Positions 23,429-32,972 of a stretch of 64,000 nt of DNA are shown here, piece after piece. The notes under the pieces are model-generated. The model was given only the letters and a program-made list of their open reading frames with translations. It did not search any database and was not told the DNA's origin. Positions within the stretch are counted from its first letter, which is position 1, and each line of letters opens with the position of its first letter. The translations under genes were made by a program, and so were the position numbers. Origin of the DNA: Gaiellasilicea sp033857955 (GTDB taxonomy: Bacteria; Actinomycetota; Thermoleophilia; Gaiellales; Gaiellaceae); the NCBI GenBank assembly GCA_033857955.1, contig JAWVCW010000016.1, forward strand, positions 1 through 64,000, read 5' to 3'.

Positions 23429-23748
23429 GGCTTGTAGTCCTGCGCCCCGCGCGCGTAGAGGTGGAAGGCGGCGGCCTCGACCACCGAGAGCGTCTGCGGC
23501 CAACCGGGCGCAGGCGCATTCTCGGCCACGGCGGTGCGACTCCACCGATCGGCCTCCGCGTACGCCGCTGCGAGCTCCCTCACGGTGAAGACGCCGCCGA
23601 CGCGGCGACGGAGCTCGGCCAGGACCGCGTCGACCTGCGCGTATAGACGCTCGCCCGCAGGCGTCTCGCGCGTCTGCTCGAGCAGGCGGCGGTATCCGTC
23701 CTCCCAGTCACGGCGCGCGCTCTCGACCTCGGCCTCGGAAACCTGCAC
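23425..23748 (-). CDS. Conserved hypothetical protein in the ftsB-DUF501 operon
   Basis: 107 aa from GTG 23748. All-helical, with several tryptophan/tyrosine residues (RRDWEDGYRRLLE, VRELAAAYAEADRWS, AFHLYARGAQDY). No signal peptide or membrane segment. Nine bases after DUF501 and ATGA-coupled to the membrane gene. Function unknown. Confidence 0.75.
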   Translation of the reverse strand: MQVSEAEVESARRDWEDGYRRLLEQTRETPAGERLYAQVDAVLAELRRRVGGVFTVRELAAAYAEADRWSRTAVAENAPAPGWPQTLSVVEAAAFHLYARGAQDYKP

Positions 23749-23757
23749 CGCTCGATC

Positions 23758-24255
23758 CTAGAGTTCGATACAGCAGCGTTGTGGCGGCCACAAGGGATCC
23801 ACCTCGGCGAGCACACGCTCACCGAGCCGGTGGCCGGGGTTCGCGAGCGCGTAGGCCGCGTGCGCGTGGAGGCATTTCAGCCGCCGAGGATTCGCGCTGC
23901 CGCCGATGCCGAGCTCCAGCGACGAGCCCTCGTCGCGGCCGGTCCTGCCGTCCGCGAGCGCCTTCCGGATCTCGCGCTGCTCCTCGGTGGCACGGTCGAG
24001 GTCGGCTCTGAGCTCCGTGTCGCGCTCCACTTCCTCGCTCCAGCGCTCCACCCCGCCCGCGGCTTCGAGCCGGGAGATCGCCGCGACGAGCTGTGGACAG
24101 GTGAGGTAGTACGTGGTCGGAAACGGGTCGCCGGCGTCGTCGTAGGGCGCTTGCTCGGTCACCGCCGGCGCTCCGAACGGGCAGCGGGCGACTACGCGGA
24201 GGAACGCGCGGGGCCGTCGGCCAAGCTGTCGCTCGACGAGCGCGCGGTCATCCAT
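23758..24255 (-). CDS. DUF501-family protein
   Basis: 165 aa. The signature residues are present: RVVARCPFGAPAVTEQAPY, PFPTTYYLTCPQLVAAISRLE, and the C-terminal RLKCLHAHAAYALANPGHRLGERV with LWPPQRCCIE. The four cysteines and paired histidines suggest a metal site. DUF501 genes sit beside ftsB and eno across actinobacteria, which points to a division or cell-wall link, but the function is unknown. Overlaps the end of ftsB by eight bases. Confidence 0.9.
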   Translation of the reverse strand: MDDRALVERQLGRRPRAFLRVVARCPFGAPAVTEQAPYDDAGDPFPTTYYLTCPQLVAAISRLEAAGGVERWSEEVERDTELRADLDRATEEQREIRKALADGRTGRDEGSSLELGIGGSANPRRLKCLHAHAAYALANPGHRLGERVLAEVDPLWPPQRCCIEL

Positions 24256-24646
24256 TCCGCCTGATCGTAGCCCCGGGCCGACCGGCCTGGGCGCGCCGCC
24301 ACTCCTGCACGCCCTTCACGATGAAGAGGCGCTCGCCCGGCCGGACGAGGCTCATCCGCCGCGCCTCGCGCGAGAGCGCGGTCACGGTCGTCGAGTCGGC
24401 GAGGCGGGCCTGCAGGCGGCTCCGCTCCTCCCGCAGCTGGCGCACTTCGGCAGCCCGCTGATCGAGCGAGGAGCGGGTCTCGAAGTAGCTGGACACGGGC
24501 TGGTAGTAGAGGAAGCCGATGAAGCCGGCGGCGGCGAGCACGCACCAGCGCAGGAGCACCGTCGTCCTGCGCGCCCGCACACGGCGCTTCGCCGCGCGCT
24601 TGCCGCGCGACGCAGACTTCGAGGGGCGGGAGGTTCGCCGGGCCAC
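24248..24646 (-). CDS. ftsB: FtsB/DivIC-type septum formation protein
   Basis: 132 aa from GTG 24646. A basic cytoplasmic tail (1-30), one transmembrane helix (about 31-48), then a coiled coil (about 55-90, LDQRAAEVRQLREERSRLQA) and a C-terminal segment REARRMSLVRPGERLFIVK. This is the FtsB/DivIC plan; the protein bridges FtsL and FtsQ in the divisome. Long basic N-terminal tails are typical of actinobacterial members. Confidence 0.9.
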   Translation of the reverse strand: MARRTSRPSKSASRGKRAAKRRVRARRTTVLLRWCVLAAAGFIGFLYYQPVSSYFETRSSLDQRAAEVRQLREERSRLQARLADSTTVTALSREARRMSLVRPGERLFIVKGVQEWRRAQAGRPGATIRRNG

Positions 24647-24689
24647 GGGGAACGATTCCGCAGCCGCGCGTGGGTTCCTCTAACCCCTC

Positions 24690-26099
24690 CTAGACGATGT
24701 CGACCTTGATCACGTTGGTCGAGCCGGGGATGTTCACCGCGGTGCCGGCGGTGATCACGACACGGTCGCCCGACTCCACGATCTCCGTTCCCCGCGCGGC
24801 TGAAAGCGAGGTTGCCCAGAGCTCCTCGACGTCGGCGCATTCGGGGACGGGGACGGGCGTGACACCCCATTCGAGCGCCATGTGCTGGAGCGAGTAGCCG
24901 TGATGCGTCAGCCCGATGATCGGGCGGCGAGGCCGCAGCCGCGCGACAGCCGAGGCGGTGCGACCCGTGAAGGTCGGGACGAGGATCGCCTTGGCCTCCA
25001 GCGCCTCCGCGATGTCGCACGCGGCATTCGACATCGCCTGGCCGACGGTGGGCTTTTCGTCCGCCTGCGGGATCTCGTGCCGGTAGTCGAGACTCGGCTC
25101 GACCGCCCGCGCGATCCGGTCCATGAACGCGACCGACTCGACGGGAAACTCACCGACGGCCGTCTCGCCGGAAAGCATGATCGCGCTCGTCCCGTCGAGG
25201 ATCGCGTTGGCCACGTCCGAGGCCTCGGCGCGCGTCGGCTCGGGCGCGTGGATCATGGACTCGAGCATCTGCGTCGCCGTGATCACGGGCTTGCCGCGCT
25301 CGAGCGAACGCAGGATGATCTGCTTCTGCAGCAGCGGCACCGCGACCGCGCCCATCTCGACCCCGAGGTCGCCGCGCGCGACCATGACGGCGTCAGCCTC
25401 GCGAAGGATGTCGTCGAGCACCGCAACCGCCTCGGCCTTTTCGATCTTCGCGATCACATGCGCTGTCGAGCCGGATGCCTCGATCAGCGTCTTGAGCGCC
25501 TGTACATCGGATGCCGTGCGCACGAACGAGAGCGCCACGAAGTCGCAGCCGAGCTCGAGCGCGAACTGGAGGTCGTCGATGTCCTTCCGCGTCAGCGAGG
25601 GAATCGGGAGCGGGACGCCCGGCAGGTTGACGCCCTTGTGCGAGATGACCGTGCCGCCCACGAGCACCTCACAGCGGGCTCGGCCGCGCTCGACGTCGAG
25701 CACACGGAGCCGGACGGCGCCGTCGTCGATGAGGACGTCGAACCCGGGCTGGAGGATCGAGCCGAGGACTGCCGGCGCGATCGGGAGGTCGCCGTCCCTC
25801 GCGGCCTCCTCGCCGGCGATCGTCACCGAGCCCCCGCGTACGAGCTCCATCGCGTCGCTCAGATCGCCGATGCGGAGCTTCGGCCCCTGGAGATCGGCGA
25901 TCAGCGCCACCGGGCGCCCGATCTCCTCCGCGGCAGCGCGGATCGTCGTTGCGCGCTCGGCGTGATCCTCATGCGTGCCGTGGGAGAAGTTGAGCCGCGC
26001 TCCGTCGATCATCCGCATCAGCGGTAGCAACACCTCGGGCTCGGAGGAGGCGGGCCCGATCGTGGCGACGATCTTCGTGCGGCGCGGGACGACGGCCAT
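24690..26099 (-). CDS. pyk: Pyruvate kinase
   Basis: 469 aa, full length. TKIVATIGPASS at the start, ARLNFSHG with the catalytic arginine and asparagine, HVIAKIEKAEAV with the active-site lysine, and VARGDLGVEMG with the metal-binding residues. The C-terminal allosteric domain is present (from about 350). It makes pyruvate and ATP from phosphoenolpyruvate. It follows enolase by ten bases, so two consecutive glycolytic steps are co-transcribed. Confidence 0.97.
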   Translation of the reverse strand: MAVVPRRTKIVATIGPASSEPEVLLPLMRMIDGARLNFSHGTHEDHAERATTIRAAAEEIGRPVALIADLQGPKLRIGDLSDAMELVRGGSVTIAGEEAARDGDLPIAPAVLGSILQPGFDVLIDDGAVRLRVLDVERGRARCEVLVGGTVISHKGVNLPGVPLPIPSLTRKDIDDLQFALELGCDFVALSFVRTASDVQALKTLIEASGSTAHVIAKIEKAEAVAVLDDILREADAVMVARGDLGVEMGAVAVPLLQKQIILRSLERGKPVITATQMLESMIHAPEPTRAEASDVANAILDGTSAIMLSGETAVGEFPVESVAFMDRIARAVEPSLDYRHEIPQADEKPTVGQAMSNAACDIAEALEAKAILVPTFTGRTASAVARLRPRRPIIGLTHHGYSLQHMALEWGVTPVPVPECADVEELWATSLSAARGTEIVESGDRVVITAGTAVNIPGSTNVIKVDIV

Positions 26100-26109
26100 C
26101 TCCGACAGG

Positions 26110-27378
26110 CTAGCGATGCGCCCGTGGGAAGGCGGCCCAGCCCGGATACTCAGCCCGACTACCCAACTCCTCCTCGATCCGCAGGAGCTGGTTGTACTTG
26201 GCGACGCGGTCCGAGCGGGCGGGCGCTCCCGTCTTGATCTGGCCGGTGCCGAGCGCGACGGCGAGGTCGGCGATCGTGGCGTCTTCGGTCTCGCCCGAGC
26301 GGTGCGACATCACCGCCGTGTACCCGTTGGCCTGCGCCAACCGGACGGCCTCGATCGTCTCGGTCAGCGTGCCGATCTGATTCACCTTGACGAGGATCGA
26401 GTTCGCGACGCGACGCTCGATCCCCTCACGGAGCCGCTCCGGATTCGTCACGAACAGATCGTCGCCGACGAGCTGGACGCGATCGCCGAGCTCGCCGGTG
26501 AGCATCGCCCAGGCGTCCCAGTCGTCCTCGGCGAGGCCGTCCTCGATCGAGACGATCGGGTAGCGCCCCACGAGGTCGGCCCAGAACGCGGGCATCTCGC
26601 CGCTCGTCTTCTCGCGGCCCTCGAAGCGGTAGACGCCCTCGGAGAAGACCTCGCTTGCGGCCGGATCGAGAGCGACGGCGATCGCGTCACGATGCCCCGC
26701 GCGCTCGGCCGCCTCGAGGATGGCCTCGATCGCGGCCTCGCTCGACTCGAGGTCGGGTGCGAAGCCACCTTCGTCGCCGACGCCGGTCGCGAGCCCGCGA
26801 TCGGCGAGCACCTGCTTCAGCGCGTGGTAGACCTCGGACCCGATCCGGAGCCCGTCCGCGAACGTCGACGCGCCGACGGGGACGACCATGAACTCCTGTA
26901 GGTCGATCGAGTTCGCCGCATGCGCGCCGCCGTTGATCACGTTCAGCATCGGGACGGGCAGCGTGACGGCGGACTCGCCGCCGAGAGAGCGGTAGAGGGG
27001 CTCGTTCGTCTGGGCCGCCGCGGCCTTCGCGACGGCGAGCGAGACGCCGAGGATCGCGTTCGCGCCGAGCCTGCCCTTGTTCGGAGTGCCGTCGAGCTCG
27101 ATCAGCTTCCGATCGAGCCCCTCCTGGTCGAGGGCGTCCATCCCCGCGACCTCGCCGTGGATCTCGGCGACGTTCGCGACCGCCTTCGTGACGCCCTTGC
27201 CGCCCCACTCCGAGCCACAGTCGCGCAACTCCACGGCCTCGTGCACGCCGGTCGACGCGCCCGACGGCACCGCCGCGCGCCCGAAGGCGCCGGACTCGAG
27301 CCGCACGTCCACCTCGACAGTCGGGTTACCCCGCGAATCGAGGATCTGACGACCATGCACGTGCGAAATCGAGCTCAT
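26110..27378 (-). CDS. eno: Enolase
   Basis: 422 aa, full length. Signature ILVKVNQIGTLTET, catalytic lysine in that motif, metal ligands in VALDPAASE, SIEDGLAEDDW and VGDDLFVTN, and SHRSGETEDATIADL. Converts 2-phosphoglycerate to phosphoenolpyruvate. Its ATG overlaps the mazG stop as ATGA (27375-27378). Confidence 0.97.
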   Translation of the reverse strand: MSSISHVHGRQILDSRGNPTVEVDVRLESGAFGRAAVPSGASTGVHEAVELRDCGSEWGGKGVTKAVANVAEIHGEVAGMDALDQEGLDRKLIELDGTPNKGRLGANAILGVSLAVAKAAAAQTNEPLYRSLGGESAVTLPVPMLNVINGGAHAANSIDLQEFMVVPVGASTFADGLRIGSEVYHALKQVLADRGLATGVGDEGGFAPDLESSEAAIEAILEAAERAGHRDAIAVALDPAASEVFSEGVYRFEGREKTSGEMPAFWADLVGRYPIVSIEDGLAEDDWDAWAMLTGELGDRVQLVGDDLFVTNPERLREGIERRVANSILVKVNQIGTLTETIEAVRLAQANGYTAVMSHRSGETEDATIADLAVALGTGQIKTGAPARSDRVAKYNQLLRIEEELGSRAEYPGWAAFPRAHR

Positions 27379-28169
27379 CCGAGTTGCTCCTTTGCCTGGT
27401 CGTAGTAGCGGTCCTGCTGCTCGAGCGGCAGGTCGCTCCAGCGTTCACCCCGGGCGTCCGCCAACTCCTCGGCACGCTCGATGCGCGCGACGAAGCGGGC
27501 GTTCGTCGCCCGCAGAGCGAGCTCGGGATCGACGTTCAGCCGGCGTGCGAGGTTGACGACGGTGAAGAGGAGATCGCCGACCTCGTGTGCAACGGCAGCG
27601 TCGGGCTCGGTCTCCGGCTTCGGCTCGCCGGTTCGGGCGACCTCCGCCTCGAGCTCGCCGAGCTCCTCGCGGATCTTTGCGAGCGGGCCTTCGAGGTCGG
27701 GCCAGTCGAAGCCGGCGGCGACGGCGCGGCGCTGCAGCTTCCGGGCCTGCAGGAGCGCTGGGAGCGAGGCGGGCACGTCGTGGAAGATCCCCTCGCGGCC
27801 CTCCTCCTCCGACTTGATCTGCTCCCACCGCGTGCGCACCCGGCTTGCCGTCTCCGCCTCGGCCTCCCCGAAGACGTGCGGGTGCCGGCGGACGAGCTTC
27901 GCGTGCACCGCGCGCGCGACCGCCTCGAGGTCGCCCTCCCCCTCCTCCTCGAGCAGAAGCGAAAGAAAGTAGACCTGGAAGAGGAGGTCGCCGAGCTCGT
28001 CGACCATCTTCGCCGGATCGCCCACGCCGGCGGCGTCCGCGACCTCGTAGGCCTCCTCGAGCGTGTGCGGCACGATCGTGACCGCGGTCTGCTCGCGGTC
28101 CCACGGGCAGTCGCGCCGCAGCCGCCTCGTCAGGTCTTGCAGTTCGACAAGCGCCTCGGCGAGAGGCAA
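27375..28169 (-). CDS. mazG: Nucleoside triphosphate pyrophosphohydrolase MazG
   Basis: 264 aa from TTG 28169. Two MazG modules: DCPWDREQTAVTIVPHTLEE with VDELGDLLFQVYF, and a second with KIREELGELEAEVA and HEVGDLLFTVVNLAR. The EExxE and ExxD metal-binding motifs are visible in both. It removes non-canonical or excess dNTPs. A four-base gap separates it from the PPIase gene. Confidence 0.94.
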   Translation of the reverse strand: MPLAEALVELQDLTRRLRRDCPWDREQTAVTIVPHTLEEAYEVADAAGVGDPAKMVDELGDLLFQVYFLSLLLEEEGEGDLEAVARAVHAKLVRRHPHVFGEAEAETASRVRTRWEQIKSEEEGREGIFHDVPASLPALLQARKLQRRAVAAGFDWPDLEGPLAKIREELGELEAEVARTGEPKPETEPDAAVAHEVGDLLFTVVNLARRLNVDPELALRATNARFVARIERAEELADARGERWSDLPLEQQDRYYDQAKEQLG

Positions 28170-28173
28170 CCGG

Positions 28174-29178
28174 CTACCCGTTCGTGTTGGTGGTGGTGCC
28201 GGTGGCGGCCGGTGGTGGGGTGAAGCCGACTGCGTAGGAGATCTTGTCCTTGTAGTCCTTCTTCAGCTGGTCGACCCACTTGGTCATCGCCTCGTTCTTC
28301 TTCGTCTGCCCGAGCTGCTGCTTGATCGACTCCTTGACGTCCTTCAGCGGCGTGACCTTCGCGTCCTTGGCGTCGGTCAGCGGCTGAATGATGTGGTAGC
28401 CGAACTCGGTCTTCACCGGCTTCGAGATCTCGTTCTTCTTCAGCGCGAAGGCCTGCTTGTCGAACGGCGCCACCGTCTGGCCCTTCGAGATCGTCAGCTT
28501 GCCGCCGTTCGCCTTCGAGCCCGTGTCCTGGGAGAACTTCTTCGCGAGCGCCGCGAAGTCGGCGCCACCCTTGAGCTGGTTGTAGAGATCGTCAGCCTTC
28601 GCCTTCGTCTTCACGAGGATGTGGCGCACATCACGGCTCGCCGGCTGGCTGTACTGCGCCTTGTTCTTGTTGTAGTAGTCCTCGATCTGCTTGTCGGTCA
28701 CCTTCACGTCCTTGGTGACCTGCGCGAAGATCTTCTCCGAGACGATCTGCGCGCGGATGTCGTTCCGGACCTGCTTGTCCGAGAGCCCCTGCGCAGCAAG
28801 CTGCTTCTCGTACTTCTTCTTGTCGCCGCCGAAGTACTGCTTCTGAATCTGCGCCAGCCGCGCGTCCACCTGCTTGTCGGTGACGTTGACGTCGAGATCC
28901 TTGGCCTTCTGCTCGAACTGCTCCCGCTGGACGAGGAACTGCACGGCCTGGTTCCTGAGCGTCTGAAACTCCTGCGATCCCGCCTTCGGGAAGTCGCGCT
29001 TCTGGTTCTTGTAGCTCTTCTTCGCCTGGGAGAGGAGCGCGTCGTAGTCGGTCCTTGCAATGTTCTGGCCGTCGACGACGGCGACGGCGTCGGGCGGCAC
29101 TTTGTCGCTGCCGCCGCCGCAACCGGCGAGCGCGAGCGAAACGAGCGCACAGAGGATGACAAGGCGAGAGATCTTCAT
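28174..29178 (-). CDS. SurA/PrsA-like lipoprotein peptidyl-prolyl isomerase
   Basis: 334 aa, start ATG 29178. Lipoprotein signal with lipobox LALAGC (C20), a SurA-like helical N-domain (about 30-180), a parvulin rotamase domain (about 185-285) with RHILVKTKAKADDLYNQLKGG, FSQDTGSKANGG and FGYHIIQPL, and a short Pro/Thr tail. It is strikingly lysine-rich compared with its neighbours. It is anchored outside the membrane and helps exported proteins fold. It occupies the place of lpqU in the Mycobacterium block. Confidence 0.93.
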   Translation of the reverse strand: MKISRLVILCALVSLALAGCGGGSDKVPPDAVAVVDGQNIARTDYDALLSQAKKSYKNQKRDFPKAGSQEFQTLRNQAVQFLVQREQFEQKAKDLDVNVTDKQVDARLAQIQKQYFGGDKKKYEKQLAAQGLSDKQVRNDIRAQIVSEKIFAQVTKDVKVTDKQIEDYYNKNKAQYSQPASRDVRHILVKTKAKADDLYNQLKGGADFAALAKKFSQDTGSKANGGKLTISKGQTVAPFDKQAFALKKNEISKPVKTEFGYHIIQPLTDAKDAKVTPLKDVKESIKQQLGQTKKNEAMTKWVDQLKKDYKDKISYAVGFTPPPAATGTTTNTNG

Positions 29179-29214
29179 CGTTGAGAAAGCTCCAGGTAGT
29201 CGCGGGGGCGCCGT

Positions 29215-32200
29215 TCAGGCGGCCTGACGGGCTATCACGATAGCATCGACGAGGTCGATCGCCCCCTCGAGGGCGTCCGTGCGCTGTGAGACCTCCCGCT
29301 TCGCGCTCGTGTAGACCGCCGTATCGGTCGTGTCCCGCAGCGCCCGCAGCTCGGACGAGCCGAGGACCAGCGGTCCGACCGTCGCGCGCCCGCCGCGGTA
29401 GATGAGGTAGTCCGCACCGAGCTGCGCGAGCTTGAGCTTTGCCTCCTGGATCGCGAACAGGTGCTCGACCGGCTCCGGCACCGGGCCGTACCGATCCTCG
29501 AGCGTGGCGTGGAGCTCGCGCAGCTCGTCGTCCGACTCGGCCAGCGCGAGCCGGCGGTGGATGTCGATCTTCAGCGCCTCCGACGCCACGTAGGTCGCCG
29601 GCACGTAGGCGTCCACGCGTGCATCCACGCGCACGGGCCGCGTCGCCACGCGCCGCTGACCCTGTAGCTCGGCGACCGCCTCGGCCAGCATCTCGACGTA
29701 GAGCTCGAAGCCGAGCGCGGCGACGTGGCCGGACTGCTCCGCCCCGAGCAGGTCGCCGGCGCCGCGGATCTCGAGGTCGCGCATGGCGATCTGGAAGCCG
29801 GCGCCGAGCTCGGTGTGGTCGGCGAGCGTGGAGAGGCGCGCTCGGGCCTCGGGCGAGAGCTCGCTCGCATCCGGGTAGAGGAGATACGCGTGCGCGGTCA
29901 CGTCCGAGCGGCCGACGCGGCCCCGGATCTGGTAGAGCTGGGAGAGGCCCAGGGCATCCGCGCGCTCCACGATCAGGGTGTTCGCCTGCGGGATGTCGAT
30001 CCCCGACTCGATGATCGTCGTCGAGACGAGCACGTCGGCGTCGCCGCGCAGGAAGGCGTGCATCTTCTCCTCGAGCTCGCGCTCCTTCATCTGGCCGTGC
30101 GCGACGATGAAGCGCAGCCCCGGACAGAGCTGCCGCAGCTTCTCGGCCGCCTCCTCGATCGTCTCGACGCGGTTGTGGAGGTAGAAGGCCTGGCCGTCGC
30201 GGGCGATCTCGCGCTCGAGCGCCGTCGTGATCAGCTCCTCGTCGTACTCGCCCACCGTCGTCCGGATCGGGCGCCTGCCCTCCGGCGGCGTCTCGATGAT
30301 CGAGATGTCGCGCAGCCCGGAGAGCGACATGTGGAGCGTGCGAGGGATCGGCGTCGCGGAGAGCGCCAGCACGTCGACCTCGAGCCGCAGCGAACGGAGC
30401 AGCTCCTTCTGTGCGACGCCGAAGCGCTGCTCCTCGTCCAGGATCACGAGCCCGAGATCCTTGGGGATCACGTCGCGGCTGAGGACACGGTGCGTCCCGA
30501 TCAGAACCTCCACCTTGCCGTCCGCGAAGTCCTTCAGCACCTGCTTCGCCTCGGCGGGCCTGCGGAAACGCGAGATCATCTCGACGCGGACCGGGAAGTC
30601 GCGGAAGCGGGTCTTGAAGGTGTTCCAGTGCTGCTCGGCGAGGATCGTCGTCGGGCAGAGGAAGAGCGTCTGCTTCCCGTTCACGGCGGCGGCGAACGCG
30701 GCGCGCACGGCAACCTCGGTCTTGCCGAAGCCGACGTCGCCGCAGACGAGGCGGTCCATCGGACGCGGCATCTCGAGGTCCTCCTTGACCGCCTCGATCG
30801 CACGGGCCTGGTCCTCGGTCTCGCGGTACGGGAACTCGGTCTCGAGCCGCTCGAGCCACTCGTTCTCGAGGTCGTACGCGACGCCAGGGGCCTGCTGGCG
30901 CTGGGCGTAGAGGGCGATCAGCTCGGTCGCGAGCTCGCGCACGGACTCGCGGGCGCGAGCCCTCAGGTTCTGCCAGGCCTTGCCGCCGAGCTTCGAGAGC
31001 GCGGGAGCGCTTGCGTCGGCGCCGATGTACTTCGAGACCTTGCCGAGCTGCTCGTGCGGGACGTACAGGCGGTCGTCGCCGCGGAAGGCGAGGAAGAGGT
31101 AGTCGCGGGTGACTCCAGCGACCTCCTTCGTCTCGAAGCCCAGCAGCTTGCCGACACCGTGGTCCTCGTGGACGATGAAGTCGCCCGTCCGCAGGTCCGC
31201 AAAGGAGGCGAGCGCCCGGCCTAGGCGCCGGTCGGCGCGAGGCGGTCGCTTGCGAAAGACCTGTGTGTCCGGCAGCAGGACGAGGCCGAGCTCGCGCCAC
31301 ACGAACCCGCGGCGCGCCGGCGCCACCGCGAAGAGAAGCTCCGGCTGCTCGGGAAGCTCCTCACCGGGCTCGAGCAGGCGTGAGTCCGCGCGCTTGAGCA
31401 GGTTCTGCGTCCGCAGCGCCTCACCCGCGTGTGGGAAGGCGACGACGATCCGATTGCCGCCGCGGACGAAGCCCGAGAGCTCGGTCTCGGCCTCGGCGAG
31501 GCCGCGCGCGGCGATCGCGGGGCGCTGAGCCTCGAACGAGAACGGCTGTCCCTGCGGGAACGGGTCGAGCTCCGAGCTGCCCTTCAGCGACACCTGGTCG
31601 AAACCTTCCTCGGCCCAGACGCGCCGGACCTCTTCCGGCTGCCAGACGAAGTCGGGCACGCGACCGAGCACCGGCACCAGGTCGCGGGGGATCTCCGGTG
31701 TGACCGGCTCCAAGTCGTCGTCCAGGAGCGTCGGCTCTGTCAGGTCGGCCCGCCGCTCGACAGCTGGATAGATCACGGCTCCCTCGACGGGATGAAGCGC
31801 CCGCTGCGTGAAGGGCGAGAACGCGCGCACCTGCTCGATCTCGTCGCCGTAGAGCTCGACTCGGAGCGGCTCGCGGCCCGTCGTTGGGAAGACGTCGACG
31901 ATCCCGCCGCGCACCGCGAACTGGCCGCGCTCCTCGGCCCGGTCGACCCGTTCATACCCCGCGAGCGCGAGTGACTCCGCGAGCCCGCCGAGCCCTGGTT
32001 CCGCCCCGACACCGAGCCGGACCGGCTCCGTCCGCCGTGCGAGCGGTGGCACGCCCTCCGCGAGAGCGGTCGCCGACGCACAGACGAGCCCGCCGCGCGC
32101 GAGCACGTCGAGAGCGCGCGCGCGCTCGCCGACGAGGTGCGGAGGCGGCTCGAGCCCGGAGCCCCAGCGGACGCCGCGGCCGGGAAGCAGCGCAACGCGG

Positions 32201-32427
32201 TCCGGGCCGGCGAACCACCCCGCCGCCTCCGCCGCGTCTCGCGCATCGGCGTCCTCCGGCAGCAGGCAGACGAGGCCGCGGTCGAGCTGCTCGTGCAGGG
32301 TCGCGAGCAGGAGGGGCAGCACCGGCTCCGAGACACGCGCCCGCGCCGGCAATGCGTCCGCGAACGACTGCAGCCGCTCGAGTGCGAGCAGCTCCCTGAC
32401 GAATGCGTGGAGTACGGGACGGTCCAT
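29215..32427 (-). CDS. mfd: Transcription-repair coupling factor
   Basis: 1070 aa. UvrB-homology region (about 1-330), RNA-polymerase-interacting CarD-like domain (about 390-460, TGDFIVHEDHGVGKLLGFE), translocase motor (about 500-840) with Walker A CGDVGFGKTEVAVRAA, LDEEQRFGV and SATPIPRTL, and a C-terminal TRCF domain. Mfd frees stalled RNA polymerase and recruits UvrA. It is slightly shorter than the about 1150 aa of E. coli because of a trimmed N-terminus. Its 5' leader carries a strong hairpin next to the ATG. Confidence 0.97.
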   Translation of the reverse strand: MDRPVLHAFVRELLALERLQSFADALPARARVSEPVLPLLLATLHEQLDRGLVCLLPEDADARDAAEAAGWFAGPDRVALLPGRGVRWGSGLEPPPHLVGERARALDVLARGGLVCASATALAEGVPPLARRTEPVRLGVGAEPGLGGLAESLALAGYERVDRAEERGQFAVRGGIVDVFPTTGREPLRVELYGDEIEQVRAFSPFTQRALHPVEGAVIYPAVERRADLTEPTLLDDDLEPVTPEIPRDLVPVLGRVPDFVWQPEEVRRVWAEEGFDQVSLKGSSELDPFPQGQPFSFEAQRPAIAARGLAEAETELSGFVRGGNRIVVAFPHAGEALRTQNLLKRADSRLLEPGEELPEQPELLFAVAPARRGFVWRELGLVLLPDTQVFRKRPPRADRRLGRALASFADLRTGDFIVHEDHGVGKLLGFETKEVAGVTRDYLFLAFRGDDRLYVPHEQLGKVSKYIGADASAPALSKLGGKAWQNLRARARESVRELATELIALYAQRQQAPGVAYDLENEWLERLETEFPYRETEDQARAIEAVKEDLEMPRPMDRLVCGDVGFGKTEVAVRAAFAAAVNGKQTLFLCPTTILAEQHWNTFKTRFRDFPVRVEMISRFRRPAEAKQVLKDFADGKVEVLIGTHRVLSRDVIPKDLGLVILDEEQRFGVAQKELLRSLRLEVDVLALSATPIPRTLHMSLSGLRDISIIETPPEGRRPIRTTVGEYDEELITTALEREIARDGQAFYLHNRVETIEEAAEKLRQLCPGLRFIVAHGQMKERELEEKMHAFLRGDADVLVSTTIIESGIDIPQANTLIVERADALGLSQLYQIRGRVGRSDVTAHAYLLYPDASELSPEARARLSTLADHTELGAGFQIAMRDLEIRGAGDLLGAEQSGHVAALGFELYVEMLAEAVAELQGQRRVATRPVRVDARVDAYVPATYVASEALKIDIHRRLALAESDDELRELHATLEDRYGPVPEPVEHLFAIQEAKLKLAQLGADYLIYRGGRATVGPLVLGSSELRALRDTTDTAVYTSAKREVSQRTDALEGAIDLVDAIVIARQAA

Positions 32428-32469
32428 GACGACAGGCGGAAACCGAGGTTTCCGCGGACGACCATCTTA
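32428..32469 (-). promoter_or_regulatory. mfd promoter and leader hairpin
   Basis: Minus-strand TAAGAT (32469-32464) is a good -10. The short leader that follows contains the perfect 20-bp palindrome 32436-32455 (arms GCGGAAACC/GGTTTCCGC), eight bases from the ATG at 32427, with no Shine-Dalgarno. An outer inverted repeat TGACGAC/GTCGTCA (32427-32433, 32470-32476) frames it. Confidence 0.55.
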
Positions 32470-32517
32470 GTCGTCAGCACCCCTCCAGGGTTTTGGCATT
32501 TCCGCCACACTAGGGCG

Positions 32518-32970
32518 ATGGCCGAGCGCGCAGGTGAATCGATGACCGTTGCTCAGCGCGACGCGCTCGCGGCCGAGCTCGCCGAGCTCGAGGGCCCCAA
32601 GCGCGCCGAGATGGTGGAGGCGATCGCGACCGCACGGGGGTTTGGCGACCTCTCCGAGAACTTCGCCTACCACGACGCGAAGAACGAGCAGGGCCTGCTC
32701 GAGCGGCGGATCACGATCCTTCGCAGCCGGATCGAGAACGCCGTCATCGTCGAGCACGCCGCAGAGGGTGTCGTCGGCGTCGGCTCGGTCGTCGAGGTCG
32801 AGGACGAGCAGGGGGGTCGCTTCGAGGTCGAGATCTCGAGCGTCGGCGGCGTCTCGACCGACTCGCCGCTCGGTTCCGCGCTCGTCGGCGCAAAGATCGG
32901 CGAAAGCGTGGACGTCCGGGCGCCGAAGGGCTCCTGGAAGGCTCGTGTCGTGTCGGTCCGCTCTTCCTGA
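32518..32970 (+). CDS. greA: GreA/GreB-family transcript cleavage factor
   Basis: 150 aa from ATG 32518. N-terminal coiled coil (about 10-75) with the acidic tip DLSENFAYHDAKNEQG that enters the polymerase channel, and a C-terminal FKBP-like domain (about 80-148) with SPLGSALVGAKIGESVDV. It rescues backtracked RNA polymerase. Divergent from mfd, another rescue factor for stalled polymerase. CACACT six bases before the ATG is a possible -10. Confidence 0.93.
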   Translation: MAERAGESMTVAQRDALAAELAELEGPKRAEMVEAIATARGFGDLSENFAYHDAKNEQGLLERRITILRSRIENAVIVEHAAEGVVGVGSVVEVEDEQGGRFEVEISSVGGVSTDSPLGSALVGAKIGESVDVRAPKGSWKARVVSVRSS

Positions 32971-32972
32971 CG

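Noticed and set aside
24672..24686. GGGTT/AACCC hairpin after pyk as a terminator
   Set aside because: Stem of five with no T-run, inside a 43-bp gap of an apparent operon; too weak to call.
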